A DNA stretch of 64,000 nt, taken from the NCBI GenBank assembly GCA_045604405.1, contig JAZUNZ010000018.1:62001-126000 (forward strand). Reading direction: 5' to 3'. The notes under the pieces were generated by a model. The model did not search any database and was not told the DNA's origin. It worked only from the letters and a program-made list of their open reading frames with translations. How positions within the stretch are numbered: the stretch's first letter is position 1; each line of letters starts with the position of its first letter. Below are positions 1-8,625 of the stretch, in pieces. Source of the DNA: UMGS1649 sp045604405 (lineage in GTDB: Bacteria > Bacillota > Clostridia > TANB77 > CAG-465). The position numbers and the translations under genes were made by a program.

Positions 1-439
1 TAGATAATGCTCTTGCAATATCAAAACGACCAATACTTGTTTTATCTTTAGCAAATTTTACAACCTGTTTATGTGTGATGTTTATTCCAGACTTTTTTAA
101 AAGTTCCAAAGTTCTCCTAACACATTTGTCACGACTTATTTCATAATGGTCTAAAATAGAATAAATTTTTGGTGTGGGGAAATAAGCTGCTATGTGACAT
201 ATATGTCTTTTGCTTAACCCAAATGAGAGCAAAGACGCGCCTATTTCTATTGCAGGTATTACTTCAATTTGTTTGTTTACAATCTTACGAAACTCTACAA
301 ATGAAGACATGTTATAATGCTCCGCAAGGGCTATTACTCCAACACCATTTTGTATAGCTTTAGTTTTAATATATTCCAATGAGCGTCTGCCATCGGAATA
401 ATTACTGTGAATGTGTAAGTCTATATATGGCATGCTCAT
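1..439 (-). CDS. PHP-domain phosphoesterase, 3' part cut off by window start
   Basis: The reverse strand reads open from an ATG at 439 to the window edge, about 146 codons, so the C-terminus is missing. The start MSMPYIDLHIHSNYSDG carries the first PHP metal motif HxH followed by SDG. A second motif reads AEHYN where the family usually has TDHN. PHP proteins of this type (TrpH/RNase AM-like) are metal-dependent phosphoesterases or 5'-3' exonucleases. A GAAAGGA ribosome site lies 9 bases before ATG 439; an in-frame ATG at 433 is the alternative start. A second PHP gene lies at 25361. The substrate cannot be told from the sequence. Confidence 0.8.
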   Translation of the reverse strand, partial: MSMPYIDLHIHSNYSDGRRSLEYIKTKAIQNGVGVIALAEHYNMSSFVEFRKIVNKQIEVIPAIEIGASLLSFGLSKRHICHIAAYFPTPKIYSILDHYEISRDKCVRRTLELLKKSGINITHKQVVKFAKDKTSIGRFDIARALS

Positions 440-615
440 ATAAAATATCCTTTCTAATTAGTATGGATTATTAATATTTTTTGTTATTATATATTATATA
501 ATTTAATAAATCAAATGGATAATTAAAATAATATAAAAATAGTAAAATAAGTATTAACGTAAAGATTGTAATAATTGATTCTTTGTGATATTCTACTAGT
601 GTAATTGGAGGACAT

Positions 616-924
616 ATGAACAGAGTTTTGAAGGATGTTTTAATTGGAACTGCCATTATAGCAGTAATATGGCTAGCTTTTATTACAATTGATTCAATAA
701 GATTAAGAAATGCAAAATATTACACATATCCATTAATTAATCTAAAGCAAGAGGCAAACTTAGAAAGAGTGACATATACAGGTTTAGGTTATACAATAAG
801 TTATATACAAAACAAACAGATAATATATGAACCGGGTTCAGACAATGTAGCAACATCTATAGGAGCGGTGGGAGCAGAATTTAAATTGTTTGGTAAAATA
901 CTGGTTTGGGCTTATGTGGAATAA
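616..924 (+). CDS. small membrane-anchored protein of unknown function
   Basis: This 102-residue protein starts at ATG 616 after a GGAGG site. One hydrophobic segment (about residues 8-24) is followed by a mostly polar region with several tyrosines and a short, Gly/Ala-containing hydrophobic end. I do not recognise the family. It stands alone, divergent from the PHP gene, and ends in a terminator shared with the spoVA operon. The topology is probably a single N-terminal anchor with the rest outside or at the membrane surface. Confidence is for its being a real gene, not for any function. Confidence 0.6.
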   Translation: MNRVLKDVLIGTAIIAVIWLAFITIDSIRLRNAKYYTYPLINLKQEANLERVTYTGLGYTISYIQNKQIIYEPGSDNVATSIGAVGAEFKLFGKILVWAYVE

Positions 925-961
925 TTTAAAGGAGTAGTGTACTACTCCTTTAAATTATTTT
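922..961. terminator. bidirectional terminator between the 102-aa gene and spoVAE
   Basis: A near-perfect inverted repeat (TTTAAAGGAGTAG / CTACTCCTTTAAA) is flanked by A- and T-rich ends. It can stop transcripts from both converging genes and overlaps the end of spoVAE. Confidence 0.85.
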
Positions 962-1323
962 TTAATATCTGGCTTGCTAATAAGTGCTGCTAAATATCCA
1001 AATATTATAGCGGCAGCGATACCAGCTGATGTGGCTGTTACGCCGCCTGTAAATATTCCAAACAAGCCTTTTTCATCTACAGCTTCCATAACTCCTGTAG
1101 CCAAAGTATAACCAAAGCCACTAATTGGTACGGTTGCGCCAGCACCACCAAAATTTACAATATGTTCATAAATGCCAAGTCCTGTTAAGATAACACCAAG
1201 AGTAACAAATAGCACAAGAATTCTAGCGGGAGTAAGTTTAGTTTTATCTATAAGAATTTGACCTATCATACAGATAGTTCCTCCGGTTATAAATACCTTT
1301 AAATATGTTAAAAATATTTCCAT
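955..1323 (-). CDS. spoVAE: stage V sporulation protein AE (SpoVAE)
   Basis: The 122-residue hydrophobic protein has the SpoVAC/SpoVAE membrane fold, with several transmembrane segments and the family-typical VPISGFGYTLATG region near residues 65-77. SpoVA proteins form the inner-spore-membrane channel that moves calcium-dipicolinate into the forespore and releases it at germination. It is the last gene of a leftward operon, 8 bases after spoVAD. It is paralogous to SpoVAC encoded upstream, which shares the ITGFSNS-like loop. Length and order match the short spoVAE(b) gene of Clostridia. Confidence 0.95.
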   Translation of the reverse strand: MEIFLTYLKVFITGGTICMIGQILIDKTKLTPARILVLFVTLGVILTGLGIYEHIVNFGGAGATVPISGFGYTLATGVMEAVDEKGLFGIFTGGVTATSAGIAAAIIFGYLAALISKPDIKK

Positions 1324-1331
1324 AGAGCCTC

Positions 1332-2348
1332 CTAATTTTCTATGACTACTGCATGAGCAATGCCTGGAATTGATTCGCCTTGACCAAGGGATACAGGACT
1401 CATTAAAGCTCCTGTTGCTACAAGTAGCACTTTGTTTATTTCTTTTTTTCTCAACTTTCCATATATGTATGAACTAAATACAGAAGCACTACAACCACAA
1501 CCACTTCCACCCATGTGAGTTTCTTGAATTTCACCATCAAAGATTTTAATACCGCAGTCCATATGTTGTGAAGATATATCATAACCATAGTTTTTAAGCT
1601 GTTCAATAAGTAGTTTAGAACCCAGGATACCTAAATCTCCAGTTACGATTAAATCATAATAATCTGGACTACGTCCAGTGTCTTCGAAATGGGCAACTAG
1701 TGTGTCGAAAGCTGCCGGCATCATTGCCGCACCCATGTTAGCTATGTCTGTTATACCAAGATCGATTACTTTACCAGGTGTAGCACCTGTTATATGAGGA
1801 CGGGTGCTATTTATTTCATCATTGTTTGGAACAATTAATGTCGCGCCACTTCCAGTTACTGTCCATTGACTAGTTGGCGTCATTTGAGTCCCTTGTTCTA
1901 GAGGCATTCTAAATTGCCTTTCAGATGCACAAAAGTGTGAAGAAGCAGAAGCTACTGCGTTATATGAATATCCTGCATTAACAAAAGCGGCGGCGAGTAT
2001 ATTAGCTTCAGCAAATGTAGAACAAGCACCATAAAGTCCAAAAAAAGGAATTTCCAAATTTCTTGCCGAATAACCAGAAGAAATACATTGATTTAAGAGG
2101 TCACCTGCAAAAGCATAATCTATATCTTTCATTGTAAGGTTGGATTTTTTAATAGCGATACCTATAGCTTCTGCCATAAATTTAGATTCCGCCTTTTCAA
2201 AAGTAGACTCACCAAAATATACATCCTCTACAGATGTGTCAAACAAGTCTCCTAAAGGACCTTCTTTTTCCTTAGGTCCAACAGCAGAGCCAGTTTCTAA
2301 AATTACAGGTTTGTTTTCAAATATTATTGTTTGTTTTCCAATTTTCAT
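1332..2348 (-). CDS. spoVAD: stage V sporulation protein AD (SpoVAD)
   Basis: This 338-residue soluble protein has the thiolase-like fold of SpoVAD, which binds dipicolinic acid in the forespore. Family features seen are the GLYGACSTFAEA segment near residue 110 and the C-terminal GGSGCGCSAS and GQGESIPGIAHAV segments. Length is typical. It lies between spoVAC and spoVAE in one leftward operon with gaps of 7-8 bases. SpoVAD is peripheral to the SpoVA channel. The operon is expected to be forespore-specific (sigma G in the family), but I could not identify a convincing sigma G promoter by eye. Confidence 0.97.
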   Translation of the reverse strand: MKIGKQTIIFENKPVILETGSAVGPKEKEGPLGDLFDTSVEDVYFGESTFEKAESKFMAEAIGIAIKKSNLTMKDIDYAFAGDLLNQCISSGYSARNLEIPFFGLYGACSTFAEANILAAAFVNAGYSYNAVASASSHFCASERQFRMPLEQGTQMTPTSQWTVTGSGATLIVPNNDEINSTRPHITGATPGKVIDLGITDIANMGAAMMPAAFDTLVAHFEDTGRSPDYYDLIVTGDLGILGSKLLIEQLKNYGYDISSQHMDCGIKIFDGEIQETHMGGSGCGCSASVFSSYIYGKLRKKEINKVLLVATGALMSPVSLGQGESIPGIAHAVVIEN

Positions 2349-2355
2349 AAATACC

Positions 2356-2817
2356 TCACATAAATATTTTAATTAAATAATATATAAGTCCTAAAAGCAC
2401 AGAAGAACCAATTCCATAAACAAGCACAGGTCCTGCAACCTTAAACATGTTTGCACCAATTCCTAGAATAAGGCCTTCCGCTTTATACTCTATAGCAGGA
2501 GAAACTATAGAGTTAGAAAAACCTGTAATTGGAACAATTGAACCTGCACCAGCGACCTTACCAATTCGTTGATAAAGTTTTAATGCAGTTAAAGTTGCAC
2601 CAATAAATATAAGTGTAATAGAGCAAATAGCGCCAGCAGTTTTTTCATCTGCACCTTTCATAATAGCAAAATCCTTTATAATTTGCCCTATAATACATAT
2701 TAGGCCACCAACTATAAAAGCAATAATACAGTCCTTTACAATATTGCTTTTGGGGGCTTTGTTTTCTACATATTCAGTATAACTTTTTTTGTCCATTCCC
2801 ATTTTTGTATATTCCAT
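2356..2817 (-). CDS. spoVAC: stage V sporulation protein AC (SpoVAC)
   Basis: First gene of the spoVA operon, encoding a 153-residue multi-pass membrane protein. A cytosolic N-terminus of about 25 residues precedes four or more hydrophobic helices, including the VPITGFSNSIVSPAIEYKAEG region that aligns with SpoVAE. SpoVAC is the channel subunit and is mechanosensitive in Bacillus. The start ATG 2817 follows a GGTGATT site. The gene is divergent from pgeF. Three spoVA genes are the minimum seen in Clostridia; spoVAA/AB and gerA-type neighbours are absent here. Confidence 0.96.
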   Translation of the reverse strand: MEYTKMGMDKKSYTEYVENKAPKSNIVKDCIIAFIVGGLICIIGQIIKDFAIMKGADEKTAGAICSITLIFIGATLTALKLYQRIGKVAGAGSIVPITGFSNSIVSPAIEYKAEGLILGIGANMFKVAGPVLVYGIGSSVLLGLIYYLIKIFM

Positions 2818-2912
2818 AAAAAATCACCAAAAATATTATTGGTAAAAATTATTGTAAATATTACAAAACTTTAGTAAAATATATACAAAGTACATTTTTA
2901 GAGGTGGATAAA

Positions 2913-3773
2913 GTGGAAAAAACAAAAGATTTCTCAAACGACCAAGTGACACATGTGAAAACAGGAGATGTTGAGTATTTAACATTTAATGCCCTAGATA
3001 AATATAAAGAAAAAATAATGGCAGTAGTTACATTAAGACATGGTGGAGTAAGTAACGGTGTTTTTAGGTCTTTAAATTTTAGGATGGCAGGAAAAGATAA
3101 AAAAGAAAATGTGCTACAAAATTTAAATATAATTTGTGGCAAACTGAAATTGAATCCAAAAGAAGTGTGTAAGGGAAGACAAGACCACACAGATAATATA
3201 TTATATATAACAGACGAGAATAAAGAGAAGTATGCATTTTGTTTAGAAAGCGATGAAAGAATAGATGGATATATACAAGACAGTGGGGTGGCTACTTTAG
3301 TTACAACTGCAGATTGCAACGCTATTGTGATTTATGATACCAAAAATAACAAAGCAGCAAATATTCATAGCGGTTGGAAAGGAACGACTAAAAGAATATA
3401 TATAAAGGCAATAGAGAAAATGAAACAAGAGTTTAATACAAATCCAGAGGACTTAATAATTTGTGTTTCTCCGTCAGTACTTAAATGTTGCTTTTCAAGT
3501 GAAGATGAAAGTTTTAAAAAGCTTTTTACAGATATTTGGCCTAATGATAAGGAATATATAACAAAAAATCCAGATAACCCAAATAGATTTCATATAGATC
3601 TTACGCATGTTATAACTAAAGACCTAATAAATGCAGGCGTTAAAGGGAAAAACATACATTTTGCTGGTATATGTACTTGCTGTAACGACGAAGATTTTTA
3701 TTCATACCGCTCAAAGACTCAAAAACAAGAAGAAGATTATGGATGCATGGCAACAATTGTTAAAATATTATAA
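2913..3773 (+). CDS. pgeF: multicopper-oxidase-like laccase-domain protein, purine nucleoside phosphorylase (PgeF/YlmD)
   Basis: The protein of about 286 residues carries the YfiH/PgeF signature. A TTADCNAIVIYD segment and a NIHSGWKGT segment hold the metal-binding Cys and His, and a C-terminal CTCCNDEDFYSYR segment completes the site. Members cleave purine nucleosides or correct L-Ser misincorporation in peptidoglycan. The start is placed at GTG 2913 because GAGGTGG at 2901-2907 sits properly before it; an upstream in-frame GTG at 2904 lies inside that site. It is a monocistronic gene with its own terminator. The usual neighbours (ylmE, sepF) are absent. Confidence 0.9.
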   Translation: MEKTKDFSNDQVTHVKTGDVEYLTFNALDKYKEKIMAVVTLRHGGVSNGVFRSLNFRMAGKDKKENVLQNLNIICGKLKLNPKEVCKGRQDHTDNILYITDENKEKYAFCLESDERIDGYIQDSGVATLVTTADCNAIVIYDTKNNKAANIHSGWKGTTKRIYIKAIEKMKQEFNTNPEDLIICVSPSVLKCCFSSEDESFKKLFTDIWPNDKEYITKNPDNPNRFHIDLTHVITKDLINAGVKGKNIHFAGICTCCNDEDFYSYRSKTQKQEEDYGCMATIVKIL

Positions 3774-3787
3774 TGGAAATATATATA

Positions 3788-3820
3788 AACGCTAAATTAT
3801 ATTTATAATTTAGCGTTTTT
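3788..3820. terminator. bidirectional terminator after pgeF
   Basis: AACGCTAAATT pairs with AATTTAGCGTT and is followed by TTTT. It lies between the converging pgeF and HAD genes and has a matching A-run on the other side. Confidence 0.9.
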
Positions 3821-3824
3821 ATCG

Positions 3825-4373
3825 TTATAAATAATTTTCAATCTCTTTTAAAATATTAGTATCTTTAGTGACGTGTATTGTGTTCATTCCACAATAAGTA
3901 GCACCTTGTATATTTTTTAAAGAATCATCTAAAAATAACACTTCATTTGGTTCTACACTCAGGTCTTTCATAATATTAAGATAAAAACTTTTATATGGTT
4001 TAACTTGATGCATATTTGCAGATATGTAGACATTATCAAAAACATTGTTAAATGTTTTTAATATATATTCATGTATAAAAGAGAGGTGATTGGTTGCAAC
4101 TACAAGCTTAATATCCTTGTTTTGCTTTTTAAACTCTTCCAAATCATTTAGTGAAACTTTAGTATCGTAAATGGAGTATATAATTTTTTTTGTTGTTTTA
4201 ATAATTTCATCCTTAGAGGCAGCCAATATATTTTGTTTTATATCTTGTATAAAGTCTAAATCACATTTATTTGGGCCAAAAAGCCTTTCTATTTTTCTTT
4301 CTATTTCATTTAAAGGATAATCATTTTCTCTTACGAGAACTCCTACTAAATCAAAGGCAATAACTTTTATCAT
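3825..4373 (-). CDS. HAD-superfamily hydrolase
   Basis: This is a haloacid-dehalogenase fold hydrolase of about 182 residues. Motif I is FDLVGVLV, with the nucleophile Asp but Val at the usual second-Asp position. Motif II is near VVATNHLSF, and motif IV is EVLFLDDSLKN. The late IQGATYCGMNTIHV segment is typical of subfamily IA with a small helical cap. ATG 4373 is preferred because GGTGAT precedes it; a TTG at 4385 extends the frame. The missing second Asp makes phosphatase activity uncertain. The substrate is unknown. Confidence 0.8.
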   Translation of the reverse strand: MIKVIAFDLVGVLVRENDYPLNEIERKIERLFGPNKCDLDFIQDIKQNILAASKDEIIKTTKKIIYSIYDTKVSLNDLEEFKKQNKDIKLVVATNHLSFIHEYILKTFNNVFDNVYISANMHQVKPYKSFYLNIMKDLSVEPNEVLFLDDSLKNIQGATYCGMNTIHVTKDTNILKEIENYL

Positions 4374-4589
4374 TAAAATCACCAAAAATATAATATATTA
4401 AATAATAAGTAATTGCAATAAATCTTATTAATATAATATATAGTAAATAAAATAAGAAAGATAATAACTGCAAAAAATAAAATTTTTGTAAATAATGTTT
4501 TAGAATGAGAATAAGGTGTAAATAATATAATAACGGAATTAGAAATCTAAAAACAGAGTTATAAATAATATTAATAAAAGGAGAGAAAA

Positions 4590-5825
4590 GTGATAGGAAT
4601 ACTAAAATTTTTATCTATGTTGTTAGTTATATATGGAATGTACTATGTATTAACGTCAATAACGGCATTTACAAAATTGAAGAAACAGATTATTGGAAAA
4701 TATGAAAAGAAATATAAATTTAAAGTATTGGTGGCATGTAGAAATGAGCAGGAGGTTATAGCAAGTCTTATTGAAAGTATAAAAGATCAAGAATATCCTA
4801 AAGATATGTATGAATTATGCATTATTCCAAATAATTGTACAGATAATACCCGAGATATTGCATTAAAACAAGGGGCTAGAATAATAGATTGCCAAGGGGA
4901 GATTAAGTGTAAAGCAGATGCATTAAGATTTGCATTTAACGAGCTGTCAGATGAAGATTTTGATGCATATATTATATTTGACGCGGATAATGTTGTACAC
5001 CCAAATTTTCTTACTCGAATGAATGATACATGCTCAGAAGGATTTAAAGTTGCACAAGGTTATAGAGATAGTAAAAATCCGTCAGATAATTGGATTAGTG
5101 GAAGTTATTCTATATACTATTGGATGCAAAATTTTTTCTTTAATAGAGCTCGTATGAATGCGAAAGCTTCAGCAAGTATTAATGGTACTGGATTTATGGT
5201 TAGCAAGGATATTATAGATAAATATGGATTTGATACGGTAACATTAACAGAAGATGTAGAGTTTACAGCACAGTGTGCTATAAACAATATAAGAATTGCC
5301 TTTGTACAAGATGCAATAACTTACGACGAACAACCAGTATCATGGAGTGCTTCATGGAAGCAAAGAAAACGTTGGTCGATGGGAGCACACCATTGTTTAA
5401 AACTTTATGGCGTAAAGCTTATTAGAAGTTTTGTAAAGAACAAAAACATGTTGAGTTTAGATATGGCGCTCAATTTCATGTCGCCATTTATGCAAGTTTT
5501 TGGAGCAGTACTAATGCTTTTTATGATGATACTTAATATTTCAATGAAAATGGAATTGGGAGCGTTAAATGTTTTGGGACTTGTTCAAATAACAGGGTTT
5601 CATCTATGTACAATAACGTATGCTATTAATGTTATAATTAATATCTTTATAGTAAAGTATAATAAAAGAAAAATTGTAAGTATGATTTCAGGGGTTATCA
5701 TGTATTCGTTTTTTATAATAACATGGATACCAATAAATTTTGTGAGTATTTTTAGTAAGGATTTCAAATGGGAACAAATTAAACATACAAGAAGTGTAAG
5801 TATTAATGAAATTGTAAAAGAGTAA
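4590..5825 (+). CDS. membrane glycosyltransferase, family GT2 (processive type)
   Basis: The 411-residue protein has an N-terminal membrane helix, then a GT-A domain with VACRNEQEVI, the DxD motif in IIFDADN (near residue 133), TLTEDVEF, and QRKRW (near residue 261). Two or three C-terminal helices follow. The D, DxD, ED and QxxRW set is that of processive GT2 enzymes that make and export beta-linked polysaccharides or transfer sugars to lipids. GTG 4590 follows AGGAGAG. It stands alone between a HAD gene and tRNA-Cys, so the polymer is not evident. Confidence 0.88.
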   Translation: MIGILKFLSMLLVIYGMYYVLTSITAFTKLKKQIIGKYEKKYKFKVLVACRNEQEVIASLIESIKDQEYPKDMYELCIIPNNCTDNTRDIALKQGARIIDCQGEIKCKADALRFAFNELSDEDFDAYIIFDADNVVHPNFLTRMNDTCSEGFKVAQGYRDSKNPSDNWISGSYSIYYWMQNFFFNRARMNAKASASINGTGFMVSKDIIDKYGFDTVTLTEDVEFTAQCAINNIRIAFVQDAITYDEQPVSWSASWKQRKRWSMGAHHCLKLYGVKLIRSFVKNKNMLSLDMALNFMSPFMQVFGAVLMLFMMILNISMKMELGALNVLGLVQITGFHLCTITYAINVIINIFIVKYNKRKIVSMISGVIMYSFFIITWIPINFVSIFSKDFKWEQIKHTRSVSINEIVKE

Positions 5826-5850
5826 AATGATTGAAAGCTATTTAAGATAT

Positions 5851-5880
5851 AAAAAGATTCCACATGAGCTGTGGAATCTT
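5851..5880 (-). terminator. terminator of tRNA-Cys
   Basis: AAGATTCCACA and TGTGGAATCTT form an 11-bp stem with a 5-base loop. On the minus strand it is followed by five T, directly past the tRNA-Cys 3' end. Confidence 0.88.
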
Positions 5881-5886
5881 AATCTT

Positions 5887-5960
5887 TGGAGGCGCCACCC
5901 GGATTTGAACCGGGGATCAGAGTTTTGCAGACTCGTGCCTTACCACTTGGCTATAGCGCC
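5887..5960 (-). tRNA. tRNA-Cys (GCA)
   Basis: The reverse strand folds as a full cloverleaf: a 7-bp acceptor GGCGCTA/TGGCGCC, anticodon loop CTGCAAA with anticodon GCA, T loop GGTTCAAATCC, discriminator U73 (typical of tRNA-Cys) and an encoded CCA end. It is a single gene with its own terminator. Confidence 0.97.
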
Positions 5961-6161
5961 ATTAATACATTATATTAAAAACATAAAAAATATATGCCAA
6001 TTTCTAGCATGTGTATATAATAACATTTTTTGAAGGAGAAGTCAATATATTTTTCCTTATTTTATACGCCATTAATAATTTGTTTATATAAAGTATAGAG
6101 CAAATTAATGTGCAGTTTAACACTTACATGTGACGTTATAAACAGCATAAAATAAAGTGAT

Positions 6162-6190
6162 TTGAAAAATATCCTAAAGTATGGTATAAT
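6162..6190 (+). promoter_or_regulatory. sigma A promoter for the HAD gene at 6244
   Basis: TTGAAA and TATAAT are 17 bases apart, with a TG extension before the -10 box. It lies about 50 bases before the gene start. Confidence 0.8.
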
Positions 6191-6243
6191 ATAAAAACTG
6201 TGATTTAAAATTTTTAAATAATTATTTAAAAGGGGTGAAAAAG

Positions 6244-6894
6244 ATGGATATGCTTCATAGCATAGAGCAATCTAATGCTTCGGTCATTATTCTAGATATT
6301 GACGGAACGCTAAAAGATTTGTGCAAGGAACATAGCGTTGCTTTGCAAATGGCGTTAAGAGATTGTAATGTTGAAAGTATAAGAAAAGAGATTATTTTGT
6401 TTTTAAACAAATGTGCTATGGGCATGGTAAAAACAGGCTTTTTTATGACAAATAATAGCAGGCAAAAATTCCTTGTAAGTGTATTTGCTATTCTTTCAGG
6501 AAAGAAAGGTAAACATTTTAAAGAAGTGTATTTTAAAAACTACAGCAATCAAATTTTTGTATTTGATGGAATCTATGAGCTATTGAAAGAATTAAAAGAC
6601 ATAAAAACTGTATACTTTGCAACAATCAACAGACAAAATTATAACTTAGAAGCATGCGGGATACCTCAAGAACGGATTGTATACACTAAAGGTGCATTAA
6701 AAGTAACAACCTATAGAAAAATACTAAATAGTATTAAAGCAGAAAAGCAAGAAGTGGTAATTGTAGGAGACAATATTTTTGATGACCTGCTTTCTGCAAA
6801 GCTACTAGGAGTGAAGTGTTTGCTTGTAAATCGTTACAATAGCAAACTTAAAGCTTTATTTTGCAAGCTAGTAAATCGCAAGTATCTAAAATGA
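6244..6894 (+). CDS. HAD-superfamily hydrolase
   Basis: The protein of 216 residues contains HAD motif I ILDIDGTLKD near residue 17, motif II ATINRQN, and motif IV VVIVGDNIFDDLLSA with two acidic residues. All catalytic positions are therefore present, unlike the HAD protein at 3825. The central part (about residues 30-100) is a helical cap. ATG 6244 is chosen because AGGGGTG at 6231-6237 precedes it; a GTG at 6235 lies within that site. The C-terminus is rich in Lys and Arg. The substrate is unknown. Confidence 0.85.
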   Translation: MDMLHSIEQSNASVIILDIDGTLKDLCKEHSVALQMALRDCNVESIRKEIILFLNKCAMGMVKTGFFMTNNSRQKFLVSVFAILSGKKGKHFKEVYFKNYSNQIFVFDGIYELLKELKDIKTVYFATINRQNYNLEACGIPQERIVYTKGALKVTTYRKILNSIKAEKQEVVIVGDNIFDDLLSAKLLGVKCLLVNRYNSKLKALFCKLVNRKYLK

Positions 6895-6933
6895 ATTAAT
6901 TCGTTTTGGATGCTTGCTTTTTCTTGTTATTCC

Positions 6934-6962
6934 TTTACAAATTGTTCCAAATAGTGTAAAAT
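6934..6962 (+). promoter_or_regulatory. sigma A promoter for the ABC-F gene
   Basis: TTTACA and TAAAAT are separated by 17 bases, 25 bases before ATG 6988. Confidence 0.7.
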
Positions 6963-6987
6963 ACTTGGGAAGAAATGAGGGACGTTT

Positions 6988-8571
6988 ATGATAATGACAA
7001 ATGGAGTAACATTAAGATTTGGTAAAAGAGTTTTGTTTGAAGAAGTTAATATTAAATTTACAGCCGGAAACTGTTATGGTTTAATCGGCGCTAATGGTGC
7101 AGGGAAATCTACATTTCTTAAGATTTTATCTGGAGAAATTGAACCAACTAATGGAGAAGTTGTAATTCCAAGCAATGAAAGACTTTCTGTATTAAAACAA
7201 GACCATACTCTTTATGATAATGAGCAAGTATTAAATACTGTTATAATGGGAAATGACATTTTATATAAACTTATGAAGGATAGAGAGGCAATCTATCTTA
7301 AAGAAGATTTTACGGATGAAGATGGAATTTTGGCAGGGAAATTAGAAGCTAAATTTGCAGAAATGGATGGATGGAATGCTGAAACAGATGCAGCAATCTT
7401 ACTTAATGGTTTAGGGGTAGATACAGAGCTTCATTATAAACTTGTAAAGGAATTAAAAGAAGAAGATAAAATAAAAGTACTTCTTGCTCAGGCATTATTT
7501 GGTAATCCAGATGTACTACTTTTAGACGAGCCAACAAACGGTTTAGACTTACCAGCAGTAGAATGGTTAGAGGAATTTTTAATAAACTTTGAAAACACAG
7601 TAATTGTAGTATCACATGACAGATATTTCTTAAATAAAGTATGTACACATATTGCAGACATAGACTATGGAAAGATACAACTATTCGTAGGTAACTATGA
7701 TTTTTGGTATGAATCTAGTAAACTTATTCAAAGACAAATGAAAGAGGCTAACAAGAAAAAAGAAGATAGAATAAAAGAATTACAAGACTTTATAGCAAGA
7801 TTTAGCGCTAACGCGTCAAAATCTAAACAAGCCACTTCTAGAAAGAAAATGTTAGAAAAGATTGTTTTAGATGATATAAAACCATCAAGCAGAAGATATC
7901 CATTTATAGATTTTAAGCCAGATAGGGATATTGGAAATGATGTATTAGTAGTAAAGAATCTTTCTAAAACAGTAGATGGCAAAAAAGTAATAGACAATGT
8001 ATCATTTACAATGACTAAAGAAGATAAAATTGCATTTGTTGGCGAAAACAGCGCAGGAATATCTGCTTTAATGGAAATATTATCTGGCGAATCTAAACCG
8101 GATTCTGGGGAATTTAAATGGGGTCAAACAGTGACAACATCATATTTTCCAAGAGAAAACATTGAATTTTTTAAAGGAGATATAAGTCTAACAGATTGGT
8201 TAAGACAATATTCTAAAGAAAAAGAAGATGCTTTTGTTAGAGGATATCTAGGAAGAATGTTATTCTCCGGAGAAGAAAGCTTGAAGAAAACTAATGTGAT
8301 ATCTGGAGGAGAAAGAGTAAGATGTATGTTAACGCGCATGATGTTATCTGGCGCTAATGCACTTTTACTAGATGAACCAACAAATCATTTAGACATGGAA
8401 AGCATAACAGCTTTAAATGAGGGAATGCAAAACTTTAAAGGAGTGTTATTATTTAGATCATATGACCATCAATTAGTTCAAACAGTAGCAAATAGAATAA
8501 TAGATTTAACGCCAGGAAACTTTAAAGACAGAAAATGTACATATGATGAGTATCTAGAAGCAAATAAATAA
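6988..8571 (+). CDS. ABC-F family ATPase with one degenerate nucleotide site
   Basis: The protein (527 residues) has two ABC domains, a linker of about 80 residues and no membrane segments, as in ABC-F ribosome-associated ATPases (YkpA/YbiT-like). Domain 1 has an intact Walker A (GANGAGKST, near residue 34), Walker B LLLDEPTNGLD and switch VVSHDRYFL, but no LSGGQ (KELKEEDK instead). Domain 2 has SGGERVRCML and LLLDEPTNHLD, but a Walker A of GENSAGISAL without the lysine and a switch of RSYDHQ. One composite site is therefore complete and the other lacks both halves. Its role in translation is inferred from the family. Confidence 0.92.
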   Translation: MIMTNGVTLRFGKRVLFEEVNIKFTAGNCYGLIGANGAGKSTFLKILSGEIEPTNGEVVIPSNERLSVLKQDHTLYDNEQVLNTVIMGNDILYKLMKDREAIYLKEDFTDEDGILAGKLEAKFAEMDGWNAETDAAILLNGLGVDTELHYKLVKELKEEDKIKVLLAQALFGNPDVLLLDEPTNGLDLPAVEWLEEFLINFENTVIVVSHDRYFLNKVCTHIADIDYGKIQLFVGNYDFWYESSKLIQRQMKEANKKKEDRIKELQDFIARFSANASKSKQATSRKKMLEKIVLDDIKPSSRRYPFIDFKPDRDIGNDVLVVKNLSKTVDGKKVIDNVSFTMTKEDKIAFVGENSAGISALMEILSGESKPDSGEFKWGQTVTTSYFPRENIEFFKGDISLTDWLRQYSKEKEDAFVRGYLGRMLFSGEESLKKTNVISGGERVRCMLTRMMLSGANALLLDEPTNHLDMESITALNEGMQNFKGVLLFRSYDHQLVQTVANRIIDLTPGNFKDRKCTYDEYLEANK

Positions 8572-8625
8572 TTGTAACAAATATATCTTCGCATGCGTAA
8601 AATATCGTATGTGGAGGTATTTTTT

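Noticed and set aside
2861..3319. 152-codon minus-strand frame
   Set aside because: It is a shadow of pgeF and has no start signal.
5827..6033. 68-codon plus-strand frame
   Set aside because: It covers tRNA-Cys on the opposite strand and its terminator.
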